Assembly (NCBI GenBank): GCA_028289585.1
Contig: JANQPI010000020.1
Span: 222,039 to 286,038 of the forward strand
DNA length: 64,000 bases
Direction of reading: 5' to 3'
Source of the DNA: Candidatus Zixiibacteriota bacterium
GTDB lineage: Bacteria; Zixibacteria; MSB-5A5; GN15; FEB-12
The first letter of the stretch is position 1, and each line of letters opens with the position of its first letter. The notes under the pieces are model-generated. The model had not been told where the DNA came from, did no database searches, and worked only from the letters and a program-made list of their open reading frames with translations. The translations under genes were made by a program, and so were the position numbers. Positions 17,650 through 27,069 of the stretch are shown here, piece by piece.

Positions 17650-18944
17650 TGAAACTGCTTCGCTCTGCCATCATGTTGGCTGGTGTTGCGATACTGGTCG
17701 CCTGCTCCACCGACACACATGTCGAGGAAGTCGACATGCTGATTGCCGAGGCCGATTCAGCCCTGGCTAACGGTCAGCCGGAGGCGGCGTACAGTCGGTA
17801 TCGCAACGCGCTGACGACCGAACCGCATCGAGCGATCATCCACTGGCATGTCGCGCGAACCGCTGCTCGCATCGGGCGCGACTCGATTGCGCTTGCCCAT
17901 CTCGAAATCCTCGCTCGTGGCCGGGCTCCGTATGACCCCGCTGGCGATACCCTCTTTGCCTCACTGGTCGGCACCGCCGACTTCATGTCACTCAACGCTC
18001 GGTTTACCGAAAATCGCACTCCCGTCGGCGCTTCGGGATCGATCGATAGCCTCCTTGGCCAACCGATCGAATCGATCGTGCACTATCCGCGACCCCGGCT
18101 GTCTGGTGGTGAGATCGTCACCGTCCCGACAATGGTCGCGGGATGTGCCAATCATGGCCGATTCTACCGACGGGTCGGTGACAGCGAAGCGTGGCGCCTC
18201 GACAGCCGGATCCATGATAATCACTACGGGATGTTTGGAGGGCTGACCACGAGCGACAGTTCTGCCTATTACTTCTGTATGACACTGATGGATTTCGAAT
18301 CGATACGACCGGGTGAGTATGGCCGTTCTCGTCTCTATCGTCAGCGGCTAACGACCGAAACGTCGACGGGTGTACTCCCCCCGCCAGAGATGATAGCCCC
18401 GATCGACACGACCGCTCGGCTCTACTTCAATGACCTGATCGAGCTGCCCGACGGCCGGTTGCTGATAACGGCCTTTGAAGACCATTCGCTCTGGCAATTC
18501 GATCCGACTTCCGATTCGCTTACTCCGTTTGACCTCCAGGGCCGCATTGTCCATCCGAATGGAATCACGCTCGGACCTGACGGTCGTACCGTATATGTCA
18601 GCGCCTATTTCGACGGGCTGTATCAATTCACCTTGGACGAGCGAATCTCGCGGCCGATGGAGATTGAACCCTGGCTCCTGGCTACCGGAATTGACGGGCT
18701 CCACTACCACGATGGTGGGTTGATTGCGATTCAGAACATCGACCGCTTGAATCGCGTCGTGAAATATCATTTCACCAGTGACCAGTCGACGATCGACTCG
18801 CTGACGGTCCTGGCGGCCAATCTTGACTACATCGGTGTCCCGACCACCGGTACGATCGTTGGTGACACCTTGATCTATGTGGCAAATCGAGCCTGGCGCG
18901 GCGAATCAACACCCGCAATCATTGCCCGTGTAGCGCTCAACTAA
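17649..18944 (+). CDS. Lipoprotein with TPR and SMP-30-like propeller
   Basis: A 431-residue lipoprotein: signal peptide ending in AGVAILVAC with lipobox Cys19, a short TPR-like region (~30-90), then a beta-propeller resembling SMP-30/gluconolactonase proteins (YFNDLIELPDGRLLIT, HPNGITLGPDGRTVYVS). These motifs carry the acidic and Asn residues that bind a divalent metal in SMP-30 enzymes. A lactonase or a sugar/peptidoglycan-binding role is possible but unproven. The ATG overlaps the coaD stop by one base. Confidence 0.72.
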   Translation: MKLLRSAIMLAGVAILVACSTDTHVEEVDMLIAEADSALANGQPEAAYSRYRNALTTEPHRAIIHWHVARTAARIGRDSIALAHLEILARGRAPYDPAGDTLFASLVGTADFMSLNARFTENRTPVGASGSIDSLLGQPIESIVHYPRPRLSGGEIVTVPTMVAGCANHGRFYRRVGDSEAWRLDSRIHDNHYGMFGGLTTSDSSAYYFCMTLMDFESIRPGEYGRSRLYRQRLTTETSTGVLPPPEMIAPIDTTARLYFNDLIELPDGRLLITAFEDHSLWQFDPTSDSLTPFDLQGRIVHPNGITLGPDGRTVYVSAYFDGLYQFTLDERISRPMEIEPWLLATGIDGLHYHDGGLIAIQNIDRLNRVVKYHFTSDQSTIDSLTVLAANLDYIGVPTTGTIVGDTLIYVANRAWRGESTPAIIARVALN

Positions 18945-18968
18945 GACGTTCCGTTCGACGAGAGGATT

Positions 18969-20903
18969 ATGACCGACGAACAGCACTCCGGCACCGACGA
19001 CGCTCGGCTGCCCATTGAAAAACTGATCCGAACGCGGCATGAAAAGGCCGAGGCCTTGCGTGCGAGCGGTATCGATCCGTTTCCGTATCGTTTTGAGCGC
19101 AGTCACACCGTGGCGTCGGTAGTCGCTTCGTTTGAGTCATTATCGTCAGACGAATCAGATGTGGCTATCGCCGGACGGGTAATGACAATCCGCAAGATGG
19201 GTAAGGTCTATTTCGCTGACATTGCTGACATGACGGGGCGGATTCAGATCTACCTTCGCAAAGAGGATGTTGGCGCGGAGGCATTCGAACGCTTCAGCCT
19301 GATCGATATGGGTGACATCCTCGGCGTTCACGGAACGGTGTTCATAACCAAGACCGGCGAGCAGACCATCGCGGTGCAGACATTTGAACTCCTGACCAAA
19401 GCCTACCACCCGCTTCCCGACAAACACGCCGGACTGACCGACAAGGAGATGCGGTACCGCCGTCGCTACGTTGACCTGATCGCCAATCCCGAAGTGCGCG
19501 AGACGTTTATCAAGCGCAGCCGCATCATTCAGGCGATTCGCGAATTCCTGAATGACAACGGCTTTCTCGAAGTCGAAACGCCGATCCTGCAGCCGCTCTA
19601 TGGCGGAGCCGCGGCGCGCCCGTTTGTGACGCACCATAACACACTCGATATCGAGATGTACCTTCGCATAGCCGACGAGCTTTATCTTAAGCGACTCGTG
19701 GTTGGTGGCTACGACAAAGTCTGGGAACTGTGCAAAGACTTCCGCAACGAGGGTATGGATCGCCTGCACAACCCTGAGTTCACCATGATCGAACTGTACT
19801 GGGCGTATGCCGATTACCGTGACATGGCTGCCCTCTTTGAGCGACTGCTCCGCTATACCGTTCATGATCTCTACGGCCGCTATACGGTCACCTATGGCGA
19901 TCACGAAATCGATTTTGAACCGCCCTTCCGCTGGGTCTCGATGATCGATTCGATCCGTGAGACTACGAACATCGACTTCACTGATCTCGAATTTGACGAC
20001 GCTCTTACAGAGGCGCGACGGCTCGATATCGAGACCGACGGATTGATCAATCGCGGCAAAGTGATCGAGGCGGTATGGGAAACCAAAGTCGAACCGACGC
20101 TCATTCAGCCAACGTTCATCACCGACTTTCCGGTCGAGATCTCTCCCTTAGCCAAGCGGCATCGCGATGATCCCCGATTGACCGAGCGTTTCGAACTGTT
20201 CATCGCCGGACAGGAGACCGGTAACGCCTTTTCCGAGTTAAATGATCCCCTCGATCAGCTCGGCCGTTTCCTGCAGCAGGGCAAGGCAATGGAGGCTGGC
20301 GACGAGGAGGCACAACCGCTCGACGACGATTTCATTACGGCCCTCGCGTACGGTATGCCGCCAACCGCGGGGCTTGGCTTCGGTGTCGATCGTTTGGTGA
20401 TGCTCTTGACTAACCAGCACTCGATCCGCGATGTCCTCTTCTTTCCGCAGATGAAAGAGATGAAAGAAGGAACGACACCGGTGTCGCAGATGCTCTCACC
20501 GTTGCTGGAAGACAGTCAAAATCGAGAGGTGCAAACCGATGGTGTTCCAGCGGATTTCCTAGAGAACCTGACCTTGCTAGCACTAGCCCGTGCGGGTACC
20601 AAAGTGCATCCAACAGTACTGCGTGATTTTTGGGACTCTCAGGCGGTGCAATTGTTACGCGAAGAAGGTCACGGAAATCTTCTCGATGACCTCGGCAATA
20701 TCGTGAAAACGGCAGCAGATGACTCAGCCGGCAAAAAGCAGAAGAAAGCCGTCGCCAAACTCCCTAAACTGTTTCAGTTACTGACTGAACTGCTACAGGT
20801 GACGACCGATCCGGATCAGTTACTGGTCGCCTGGCGTGCGGGTAAGGATGCGTTGCCAAATCTTGAAGCGGCAGTGGCCCGAGCAAGAGAGGCTCTCGGT
20901 TAG
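18969..20903 (+). CDS. lysS: Lysyl-tRNA synthetase (class II) with C-terminal extension
   Basis: A 644-residue class II LysRS. The N-terminal OB-fold (VAIAGRVMTIRKMGKVYFADI) binds the anticodon. Motif 2 is FRNEGMD and motif 3 is GLGFGVDRLVMLL. Canonical enzymes end shortly after the DVLFFPQMK element (here ~residues 488-496), at about 500 aa. This protein continues for ~145 residues of predicted alpha-helix (LENLTLLALARAGTKVHP, KLPKLFQLLTELLQVT), joined by a Lys-rich AGKKQKKAVAK. A GAGAGG Shine-Dalgarno precedes the ATG. The extension's function is unknown. Confidence 0.95.
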   Translation: MTDEQHSGTDDARLPIEKLIRTRHEKAEALRASGIDPFPYRFERSHTVASVVASFESLSSDESDVAIAGRVMTIRKMGKVYFADIADMTGRIQIYLRKEDVGAEAFERFSLIDMGDILGVHGTVFITKTGEQTIAVQTFELLTKAYHPLPDKHAGLTDKEMRYRRRYVDLIANPEVRETFIKRSRIIQAIREFLNDNGFLEVETPILQPLYGGAAARPFVTHHNTLDIEMYLRIADELYLKRLVVGGYDKVWELCKDFRNEGMDRLHNPEFTMIELYWAYADYRDMAALFERLLRYTVHDLYGRYTVTYGDHEIDFEPPFRWVSMIDSIRETTNIDFTDLEFDDALTEARRLDIETDGLINRGKVIEAVWETKVEPTLIQPTFITDFPVEISPLAKRHRDDPRLTERFELFIAGQETGNAFSELNDPLDQLGRFLQQGKAMEAGDEEAQPLDDDFITALAYGMPPTAGLGFGVDRLVMLLTNQHSIRDVLFFPQMKEMKEGTTPVSQMLSPLLEDSQNREVQTDGVPADFLENLTLLALARAGTKVHPTVLRDFWDSQAVQLLREEGHGNLLDDLGNIVKTAADDSAGKKQKKAVAKLPKLFQLLTELLQVTTDPDQLLVAWRAGKDALPNLEAAVARAREALG

Positions 20904-20913
20904 CGCTAACCGG
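20898..20913. repeat. 16-bp perfect palindrome at the lysS stop
   Basis: CGGTTAGCGCTAACCG is a perfect palindrome that includes the lysS TAG codon. There is no T-tract. It could be a transcript-end hairpin or a protein-binding site. Confidence 0.5.
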
Positions 20914-20962
20914 TCATCGAATTCTAATTGAGCTGACCGGCGCGGCGAGTCATGTTTCGTCC

Positions 20963-22021
20963 ATGCGACGCTATCATCATGAAGTTGGTCGAGCCCCCGG
21001 CGAACTCAGTTATCACGGGACACGACCCGACGCAACTCCTCGTATCACCGTACGTTCATTCGACCACACCAACCTCAACACTCGGACAATTACCGACCTG
21101 TCCGAATTGCCTCGTAACTTCCGAAATGGTCATGTGGAATGGGCTCATGTCGAAGGGTTAGCCGATGTCGGACTTGTCCAGTTGATCGGAGATCACTTCG
21201 GGATTGGATCGCTCTTTCTTGAGGATGTCCTGGCTCGCGATCTACGACCGACGATCGCCATCGAACCCGATTACGGATTTGTCACAATCCGCCTGCTCGA
21301 CACGACTGATGCATCGCAAGTCGGGGAGCATCTTGCTATCGCCTGGGGAACCGGCTGGATTGTCAGTTTCTCCGATCTGCCAATCGCTGATCTGGAACCG
21401 GTTATCGCTCGGCTGGCTCGCACGGTGCCGCGGGAGCGAATGATTCACAGTGACTATCTGGCCTACGCCATGATGGATGCGCTGGTCGACCGGTATCTGG
21501 CCGAAACCGAAGCGCTCATGGTTGCCGCCGATCACCTCGACGATCCAGAGTCGATTGAGCAGGGGAATCCAATGCCGGCGATTGCTGATCTTAAGCAGCA
21601 TACCGCCTCGCTCCGCCGTATCAGTCTACCCCTACGGGAGGTCATCCACACGCTCCAACGTGAAGACAGTGCTCTGGTCAGCCAGATTACCCGCCCGTAC
21701 CTGGACGATCTCCTCGACCACACCCACGCTGTTCTCGACTACTGCGAAGCGACTCGGGACACGTTGACCGCAGCTCAGGAACTCTATCAGGCCCACCTGA
21801 GTCAGCGCATGAATGAGGTCATGAAAGTGCTCACGATCATCGCGACCATCTTCATTCCGCTCTCATTTTTAGCGGGGGTGTTTGGAATGAATTTCGATTC
21901 GTCGTTACCGGGCAATATGCCGGAACTACGAATTCCGTATGGCTATGTGGGATTCTGGATCGTTGCGCTGCTTATGGCCGTGGCGATGCTGTTAATCTTC
22001 AGGCGCAAGCGCTGGCTATAA
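20963..22021 (+). CDS. corA: CorA-family divalent cation transporter
   Basis: A 352-residue member of the CorA/MIT family. It has a long cytoplasmic domain with helical stalk, then two C-terminal transmembrane helices bracketing the signature GMNF (GVFGMNFDSSLPGNMPEL), ending in a basic tail (RRKRW). It conducts Mg2+ or related ions. It starts 59 nt after lysS with no strong promoter seen. Its stop overlaps the stop of the convergent downstream gene by 6 bp. Confidence 0.88.
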   Translation: MRRYHHEVGRAPGELSYHGTRPDATPRITVRSFDHTNLNTRTITDLSELPRNFRNGHVEWAHVEGLADVGLVQLIGDHFGIGSLFLEDVLARDLRPTIAIEPDYGFVTIRLLDTTDASQVGEHLAIAWGTGWIVSFSDLPIADLEPVIARLARTVPRERMIHSDYLAYAMMDALVDRYLAETEALMVAADHLDDPESIEQGNPMPAIADLKQHTASLRRISLPLREVIHTLQREDSALVSQITRPYLDDLLDHTHAVLDYCEATRDTLTAAQELYQAHLSQRMNEVMKVLTIIATIFIPLSFLAGVFGMNFDSSLPGNMPELRIPYGYVGFWIVALLMAVAMLLIFRRKRWL

Positions 22022-22273
22022 CGACCAGAAGTGCTGCTCGAGGGTCCTCGCAATATCGTCGAGCGACGGATACGACCGCTTGGTGTCGGTCCGAGACTTG
22101 GTTCGCCGATCGGACAGCTCCTGACCATTGATGACGAGACGTGGCGAGGGAACGGTTGAGTCAATTTCATTGATTCGCGCACAAAGCCCGCGCTCACGGA
22201 CGAACTTCAGGATGAAATCCCGTGTCTTGAGATGCTTTGGATCCCGTTTTGAGTAGATCAGATCGATATCCAT
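22016..22273 (-). CDS. Small thioredoxin-fold-like protein lacking CxxC
   Basis: An 85-residue protein beginning MDIDLIYSKRDPKHLKTRD, with TVPSPRLVINGQEL, which resembles the cis-Pro strand of glutaredoxin/ArsC-type folds. The only Cys is Cys31, so a classical redox CxxC is absent. The start at 22273 is preferred over an in-frame start at 22348 because a GGGAG lies upstream and the fold begins there. It lies next to selD on the same strand but is not in its operon, because selD ends at 22606. Confidence 0.55.
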   Translation of the reverse strand: MDIDLIYSKRDPKHLKTRDFILKFVRERGLCARINEIDSTVPSPRLVINGQELSDRRTKSRTDTKRSYPSLDDIARTLEQHFWSL

Positions 22274-22348
22274 CGTCCGACTCCCGTTTTCTCCATCCTT
22301 GCGCCGACGAGTAGCCGGATCAACAAGAAGTGCCCTATCCTTGGGCAA

Positions 22349-22605
22349 TACGCTAGTGCTAACCGGGAGGTGCCCCCTCCGAATTCTACGCTCTGCAAGT
22401 GTATACGCCCGAACGAGGGTCGGCGACTAAAAACTCCGACTCCCGATCAGCGCTGACAACACGTTCTTAAGATGTTGTCGTATAAAGATATATCGGCAAC
22501 AATCGAGCCCCTCTTCAGCCTCTAAAACGATCTTCACGCTCGTCTTGAGTCGAGTTATTGCCTAAGAGATTTCAAATTACCGCCCAACAACTACTTATGA
22601 GCAGG
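22349..22605. other. Noncoding stretch with inverted repeat
   Basis: About 257 bp without a convincing gene. It contains a 7-bp inverted repeat GACAACA ... TGTTGTC (22455-22479, 11-nt loop) and an AT-rich patch. I looked for a tRNA-Sec here because of selD and did not find a tRNA-like fold or T-loop sequence. Confidence 0.4.
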
Positions 22606-23655
22606 TCACCGTAACCGTATTTCCGGCTCTCCCGCCACCACCCGGGCGATTTCTGCCGACGTCAGTCCCGCCGCGGCCAACGCCCGGCCACACGCCTGCG
22701 CTGATTCAGTCGGCACGGCGATGAGCAACCCACCGGATGTCTGGGGATCGATCAGGACCTCCAGCATCGCTGTCGCGATCACGTCGTGACCTCTCAACTG
22801 CGGCTCGACAACGCGGTGCGTTTCTTTGCTCCCCCCTGTGACAACCCCGCGGTCCGCCAAAGTGAGAGCGCCATCCAAAACCGGAATCGACGACGTGTCG
22901 ACATCGATCGCGACTCCCGATCCGAGCACCATTTCGCGAAGGTGCCCGAGAAAGCCAAACCCGGTGACGTCGGTCGCGGCGGTCGCCCCGTGGGCTGTCA
23001 TGATCTCGGCGGCAGCACGGTTGAGCGTGGCCATCTGCTCGACCACCGGTTGCATCGCGGCAGCATCAATCAATTCCCGCTTGAGAGCGGTTGACATGAT
23101 TCCCGTACCCAGTGGCTTTGTCAGAAACAGTCGGTCACCAATCTGCGCTCCGGTGTTTGCAACGACCCGGTTCGGGTTCACAATCCCCGTCGCGGCAACA
23201 CCAAACTTCAGCTCGGTATCTTTGACCGAATGTCCACCGACCACCACCGCGCCGGCGGCTGTCACAACATCTGCGCCCCCCCGAAGCACCTCGGTCAGCA
23301 CCCAGGTCGGCATGCTCATCGGAAACCCGACGATGTTAAGAGCCGTAAGCGGTCTGCCGCCCATGGCGTAGATGTCAGACAGAGCGTTGGCCGCCGCAAT
23401 GCGTCCAAAATCATACGGATCGTCAACAATCGGCGGAAAGAAGTCGACTGTCTGGACCAAGGCGGTCTCGTCGTCCAAACGGTAGACACCGGCATCATCA
23501 GCGGTCGACATGTCGACCAGCAGATTGGGGTGACTGCTCTTCGGGAGCGATTCAAGTACGTCGGCCAGCACCGCTGGCCCGAGTTTGGACGCTCAACCCG
23601 CGCAGGCGACTTCCGCCGTAAGTTTGATTTCTCGGTCACGTCGTTGGTCAGTCAT
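22606..23655 (-). CDS. selD: Selenophosphate synthetase, selenocysteine-containing
   Basis: SelD makes selenophosphate from selenide and ATP, the Se donor for selenocysteine. The obvious ORF starts at GTG 23571, but the frame continues upstream through one in-frame TGA (23593-23595) to an ATG at 23655. The added sequence (KLTAEVACAG-U-ASKLGPAVLADVL) is the conserved SelD N-terminus. UGA falls at the catalytic Cys/Sec position, and Lys24 three residues on matches the essential Lys of E. coli SelD (Cys17/Lys20). A SECIS-like hairpin follows. Full length is 349 residues. C-terminal features include GGHSVKDTELKFG and TDVTGFGFLGHLREM. Confidence 0.93.
23563..23579 (-). promoter_or_regulatory. Bacterial SECIS-like hairpin of selD
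   Basis: On the mRNA strand GGCCAGC-GGT-GCTGGCC forms a perfect 7-bp stem with a GGU loop, starting 13 nt after the in-frame UGA. Bacterial SECIS elements lie directly 3' of the UGA and carry G and U in the small apical loop for SelB binding. Confidence 0.75.
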
Positions 23656-23661
23656 GGAGCC

Positions 23662-23690
23662 AGGGTACAGCTCCGGCGGCGGCGGCGCAA
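23662..23690 (-). promoter_or_regulatory. Possible selD promoter, leaderless type
   Basis: TTGCGC (23685-23690), 17 bp, TACCCT (23662-23667) on the minus strand. Only 6 nt separate the -10 from the ATG, and no Shine-Dalgarno is present. The -10 is weak (3/6). Confidence 0.4.
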
Positions 23691-23813
23691 TCCATTCGGA
23701 TTCTTGGGGTTTGCAGTGAAGCGGTATGGCCGCTGGCCGATACTCTACATCAAGGGGTCTCCCGCCGCCGCGGCCGTCGTCGACCGCGCAACCGGACCGA
23801 TCCCAAAGGAGCT

Positions 23814-25922
23814 ATGGGAGAGCATTCGTCCACCGTCAGAATCGATCAGTTGCTGCTGTGGGAAGGTCTCGTAACTGAGCGCGCCATCAAAGACGCCCTC
23901 AAGTACCAGAAAGAATACGGCGGGAAAATCGGTTCACACCTGATGCGCCTCGGACACGTCTCCGAAGAGGGACTCGTTCGGGCGCTCGCCAAGCAGCATA
24001 ACTCCGACGGCGTTGTTCTGGGGAACATCGAGATCCCCGATGCGGTCATTGGATTGCTCCCCGCGAAAGTCGTTCGCGCCCGCCTTGTCGTTCCCTTCGA
24101 TTTTGTCTCAGAAGAGAACCTCCTCAAAGTCGCCTGCGAGGATCCGGGTCTGGCGGAATTGGCCGACGAACTGCGGTTTATCACCAGCGGCAAAGACGTT
24201 CGCCTCTATATCGCCGCTGAACTTGCGCTCAAATCGTCGATCATGAAGTACTACCCGCTGGCGCCGGAGACTGATCAGTCGGGTCCAATGTCGGTAGCAA
24301 ATGAATCCGCATCAGCCGGCATGGAGATCGATCCGCAGACAGGTGGAGTGGTCGCCCGACCATCCCGAGGCACAATGCTGATTGTAACCGACGAACCGGA
24401 ACTCGACCAACCGCTCACGCAGGCGCTTGCGAATGACAACTACTCCGTGGAGTTAGTCGATTCAGCCGATGCCGCCATCGATCGTGTCTCCCAGGATGTC
24501 TACAAGACGGTCTTCGTGCGCGACTCGGTACAGGGTGATTACATCGACCTGATCGATCGGGTACGCAAACGCTCGCCGGGTACGTTGGTGCGCTACTATG
24601 AATCGGCCGGGCGACTGTTGACTACCGAGATGCCGATGGAAACTGCCGACTCGGCGGTGAAGAATCTCGAATTGTTTACGTCGCTGTTGGCATCGAAAGA
24701 CAATCAGCCGAACAACCATGCTGGCACGGTTGGTATGTACTCCGACAAACTTTGCCGCCGTCTCGACATTCCGGCGAAAGAACGGCTGATGATCGTCACC
24801 GCCGCGTATCTTCACGATCTGGCAAAGACATACTACGGAACTACCGACGTAACCGATGATCGTGAAGTCGTCAAACTGACCGTTAAGCTCCTCGATTCGC
24901 TCAACTTCTCTCCCCTACTCGTTGGCATTCTCAGCAAGATGTACATCAACCTGCATGGTAAATACACCAAGCGTCTGCCGATTGAGGCGCTAGGTGGCAA
25001 CATCGTGACGATCTGCGACATCTTCTGTACCAATATGTCGACCGAGAAAAAGATATCACTCGACCGTTTCGAAGTTCTCCGGCAGAAGTTTGTCGATCTG
25101 ACCGGCAAACTCTTCTTGACTGAAGTTGTCGAAGCGTTCGTTGACATGATTCAGGATGATCTCCTTGAAGTTCCGCCACGGGGTCGGTTCAATCAGGTCA
25201 TGCTGTACTGTGCGGATGATGCCGACGCAGTGTCGTTCGAGCAGCGGCTGCGCAAGGAAGGCTTCCGAGTCGTAGCGCAATCATCGCTCGACCGCTTTGT
25301 TGAACTCTGTCATCGCGGCGAACCTGATATGATGATTCTCGTGCAAAAGGGTGAGCCGCCGCAGGTCAACGAACTGATCGACACGATCAACAACGAGCAG
25401 CTTATCAACGATGGTCTCCCTGTCTTTCTCTTGGTCGATGCCTGGGTCACACAGCATCTGACAACGATCTTTGAACGAGGTATTGAAGACCTGCTCCCGA
25501 TCGATCAGAACCTTGAGTTACTAGTCGCCAAAATGAAGAAAGTACAGGCCCGCCTGGAAAGCCGCGCACCGTCGGAAGACTACCACGAAACAACCGGCGC
25601 TGTCGGATCGATCGAAAACATGAATCTGATCGATCTGCTCCAGGCGATGGGCCCCGGCCGCAAGACCGCCCGACTGGTTGTCTCTCAGGATCAGCGGGAA
25701 CTTGAGATGTACCTGCACGAGGGACAGATCGTCTACGCTCGACTCGGCGAGCTCACTGGTCCGGACGCTGTCTACGAGGGAATCTCGTGGGCGAGCGGGC
25801 ATTGGACGACGCAACCCGTCGACGCATCAGCGATTCCTGAACCGAACAACGACCTCCCCAATGAGTCACTGCTGATGGAAGGCTGTCGACTCCTCGACGA
25901 AAAGGGTCATCAGGGCGCTTAG
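23814..25922 (+). CDS. Multidomain signalling protein: MshEN, receiver-like, HD-GYP-like, DUF4388
   Basis: A 702-residue soluble protein. Residues ~8-145 resemble the MshEN/GspE N-terminal domain (RIDQLLLWEGLVTERAIKDA, LLPAKVVRARLVVPF). ~180-285 are receiver-like (TMLIVTDEPELDQPL). ~300-450 resemble an HD-GYP domain (NNHAGTVGMYSDKLC, YLHDLAK, GNIVTICDIFC) without a clear GYP. ~460-575 are a second receiver-like region. ~580-690 are DUF4388 (GSIENMNLIDLLQAMG, GQIVYARLG). MshEN domains bind c-di-GMP, so a regulatory scaffold, perhaps for pili or motility, is inferred. An AAGGAG precedes the ATG. The stop abuts the stop of the convergent gene. Confidence 0.78.
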   Translation: MGEHSSTVRIDQLLLWEGLVTERAIKDALKYQKEYGGKIGSHLMRLGHVSEEGLVRALAKQHNSDGVVLGNIEIPDAVIGLLPAKVVRARLVVPFDFVSEENLLKVACEDPGLAELADELRFITSGKDVRLYIAAELALKSSIMKYYPLAPETDQSGPMSVANESASAGMEIDPQTGGVVARPSRGTMLIVTDEPELDQPLTQALANDNYSVELVDSADAAIDRVSQDVYKTVFVRDSVQGDYIDLIDRVRKRSPGTLVRYYESAGRLLTTEMPMETADSAVKNLELFTSLLASKDNQPNNHAGTVGMYSDKLCRRLDIPAKERLMIVTAAYLHDLAKTYYGTTDVTDDREVVKLTVKLLDSLNFSPLLVGILSKMYINLHGKYTKRLPIEALGGNIVTICDIFCTNMSTEKKISLDRFEVLRQKFVDLTGKLFLTEVVEAFVDMIQDDLLEVPPRGRFNQVMLYCADDADAVSFEQRLRKEGFRVVAQSSLDRFVELCHRGEPDMMILVQKGEPPQVNELIDTINNEQLINDGLPVFLLVDAWVTQHLTTIFERGIEDLLPIDQNLELLVAKMKKVQARLESRAPSEDYHETTGAVGSIENMNLIDLLQAMGPGRKTARLVVSQDQRELEMYLHEGQIVYARLGELTGPDAVYEGISWASGHWTTQPVDASAIPEPNNDLPNESLLMEGCRLLDEKGHQGA

Positions 25923-27050
25923 CTAATCGGTCGTGTCGGTTTCCGCCACCGGGAGTGGTTCCGGAGAACGAACATCATACCGATCCACCCAACGATTCAA
26001 ATCGTGAATGGTGTCTTCCTGACGGTCACGTGTCCGCTCCGGGATAAGATCGCGGTAGGTGAGATAGGTCGCCAGAATCGCCCGGAGATTCGTCATGTCC
26101 TCGCCGAGCCGATACAGATCCGCAAGATGCCAGTCGCACTCCAGCAAATTGAAGTAGTTGCCTGGATCAGCAGCGACATGGGTGCGTAGTTCGGTCCACG
26201 TTTTGATGGCGGGGTCAACGAGCGTATCCTGGTAATAGATTTCTGCCAGCGGCCAGAGGAACGTGCGCCCCTCCGGATAGTGTTCGTACATATCCAGGGC
26301 GATTGCCAGTGCGCTGTCGGTCTGTTTCTCATTGATCAGTACATAGATCAGCGAACTGCGGGCTCCCTCTCGCGACACGTACGACTCGGCAGCGGCCCGG
26401 TGTAGTTCGGCAAGCCCCTTATCGATTTCATTCTTAAGGATGCCGAACCAACGAAGAATCCCTGCTTTGGCGCTCTTCCAATAATGATAAGTCCCCAGAC
26501 CGACGTAGTGATCGATGATGGTCGAATCGAATTCAAGACCGCGTTCGTAATCACGAACCGCATCACGAATCAGGTTGAACGCTTTTAGCTGCGATCCGAA
26601 GCGAGCACGATGCAGTGCCTGGTACGCTTTGGCATGCCCTCGCCAGAGATACATCCAACTCATCCGATTGCTGTCAACTGGCGACATTAAAGCCGATGCA
26701 ACTGCACGTACTGAGTCGAAAAGGGCGTGGTACGCCTCGCCATAGAGGTCTTCCTCGGCAATCGACATCTGTGCCATCATTTTCATCCCGGTGATCATGG
26801 GAACGACCGGATCGGCGGAGTCGTGCCGGATATAGGCTAGGCGCAGACTGTCGACCGCGTCGAAGTCCTCACGAAAGATCGCCCGACTGACTTCGCGAAG
26901 GATCTCCGCCCGCACCGAGTCCATATACGTTCCGGCGTTGGGGGATTGAATAGAGATTGACGCTGTGGCCGGGAGACCGGTCGCAACAATCAGGGCCAAA
27001 AGAAAACCGGCTGGGCGAACCATACCGGTTGTATGCTGTAGACCGCGCAT
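25923..27050 (-). CDS. Exported TPR-like protein downstream of anti-sigma
   Basis: A 375-residue protein with a signal peptide (GFLLALIVATGLPATASI) and alpha-helical repeats of TPR character (AVRDYERGLEFDSTIIDHYVG is one such unit; LLECDWHLADLYRLGED another). No catalytic motif is seen. It is the third gene after sigma and anti-sigma, with a 19-nt gap, and may be a target or accessory of that system (inference). ATG at 27050 and an in-frame ATG at 27023 are both possible starts, neither with a clear Shine-Dalgarno. Confidence 0.65.
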   Translation of the reverse strand: MRGLQHTTGMVRPAGFLLALIVATGLPATASISIQSPNAGTYMDSVRAEILREVSRAIFREDFDAVDSLRLAYIRHDSADPVVPMITGMKMMAQMSIAEEDLYGEAYHALFDSVRAVASALMSPVDSNRMSWMYLWRGHAKAYQALHRARFGSQLKAFNLIRDAVRDYERGLEFDSTIIDHYVGLGTYHYWKSAKAGILRWFGILKNEIDKGLAELHRAAAESYVSREGARSSLIYVLINEKQTDSALAIALDMYEHYPEGRTFLWPLAEIYYQDTLVDPAIKTWTELRTHVAADPGNYFNLLECDWHLADLYRLGEDMTNLRAILATYLTYRDLIPERTRDRQEDTIHDLNRWVDRYDVRSPEPLPVAETDTTD

Positions 27051-27069
27051 CGCGGCAAATAGAACTTAG

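Noticed and set aside
22349-22605. Possible tRNA-Sec gene near selD
   Set aside because: No acceptor stem, CCA, T-loop or long variable arm could be assembled on either strand.
23701-23760. Promoter for the MshEN protein gene (GATACT near 23739)
   Set aside because: No -35 at an acceptable spacing; the nearest TTGCAG is 22 bp away.
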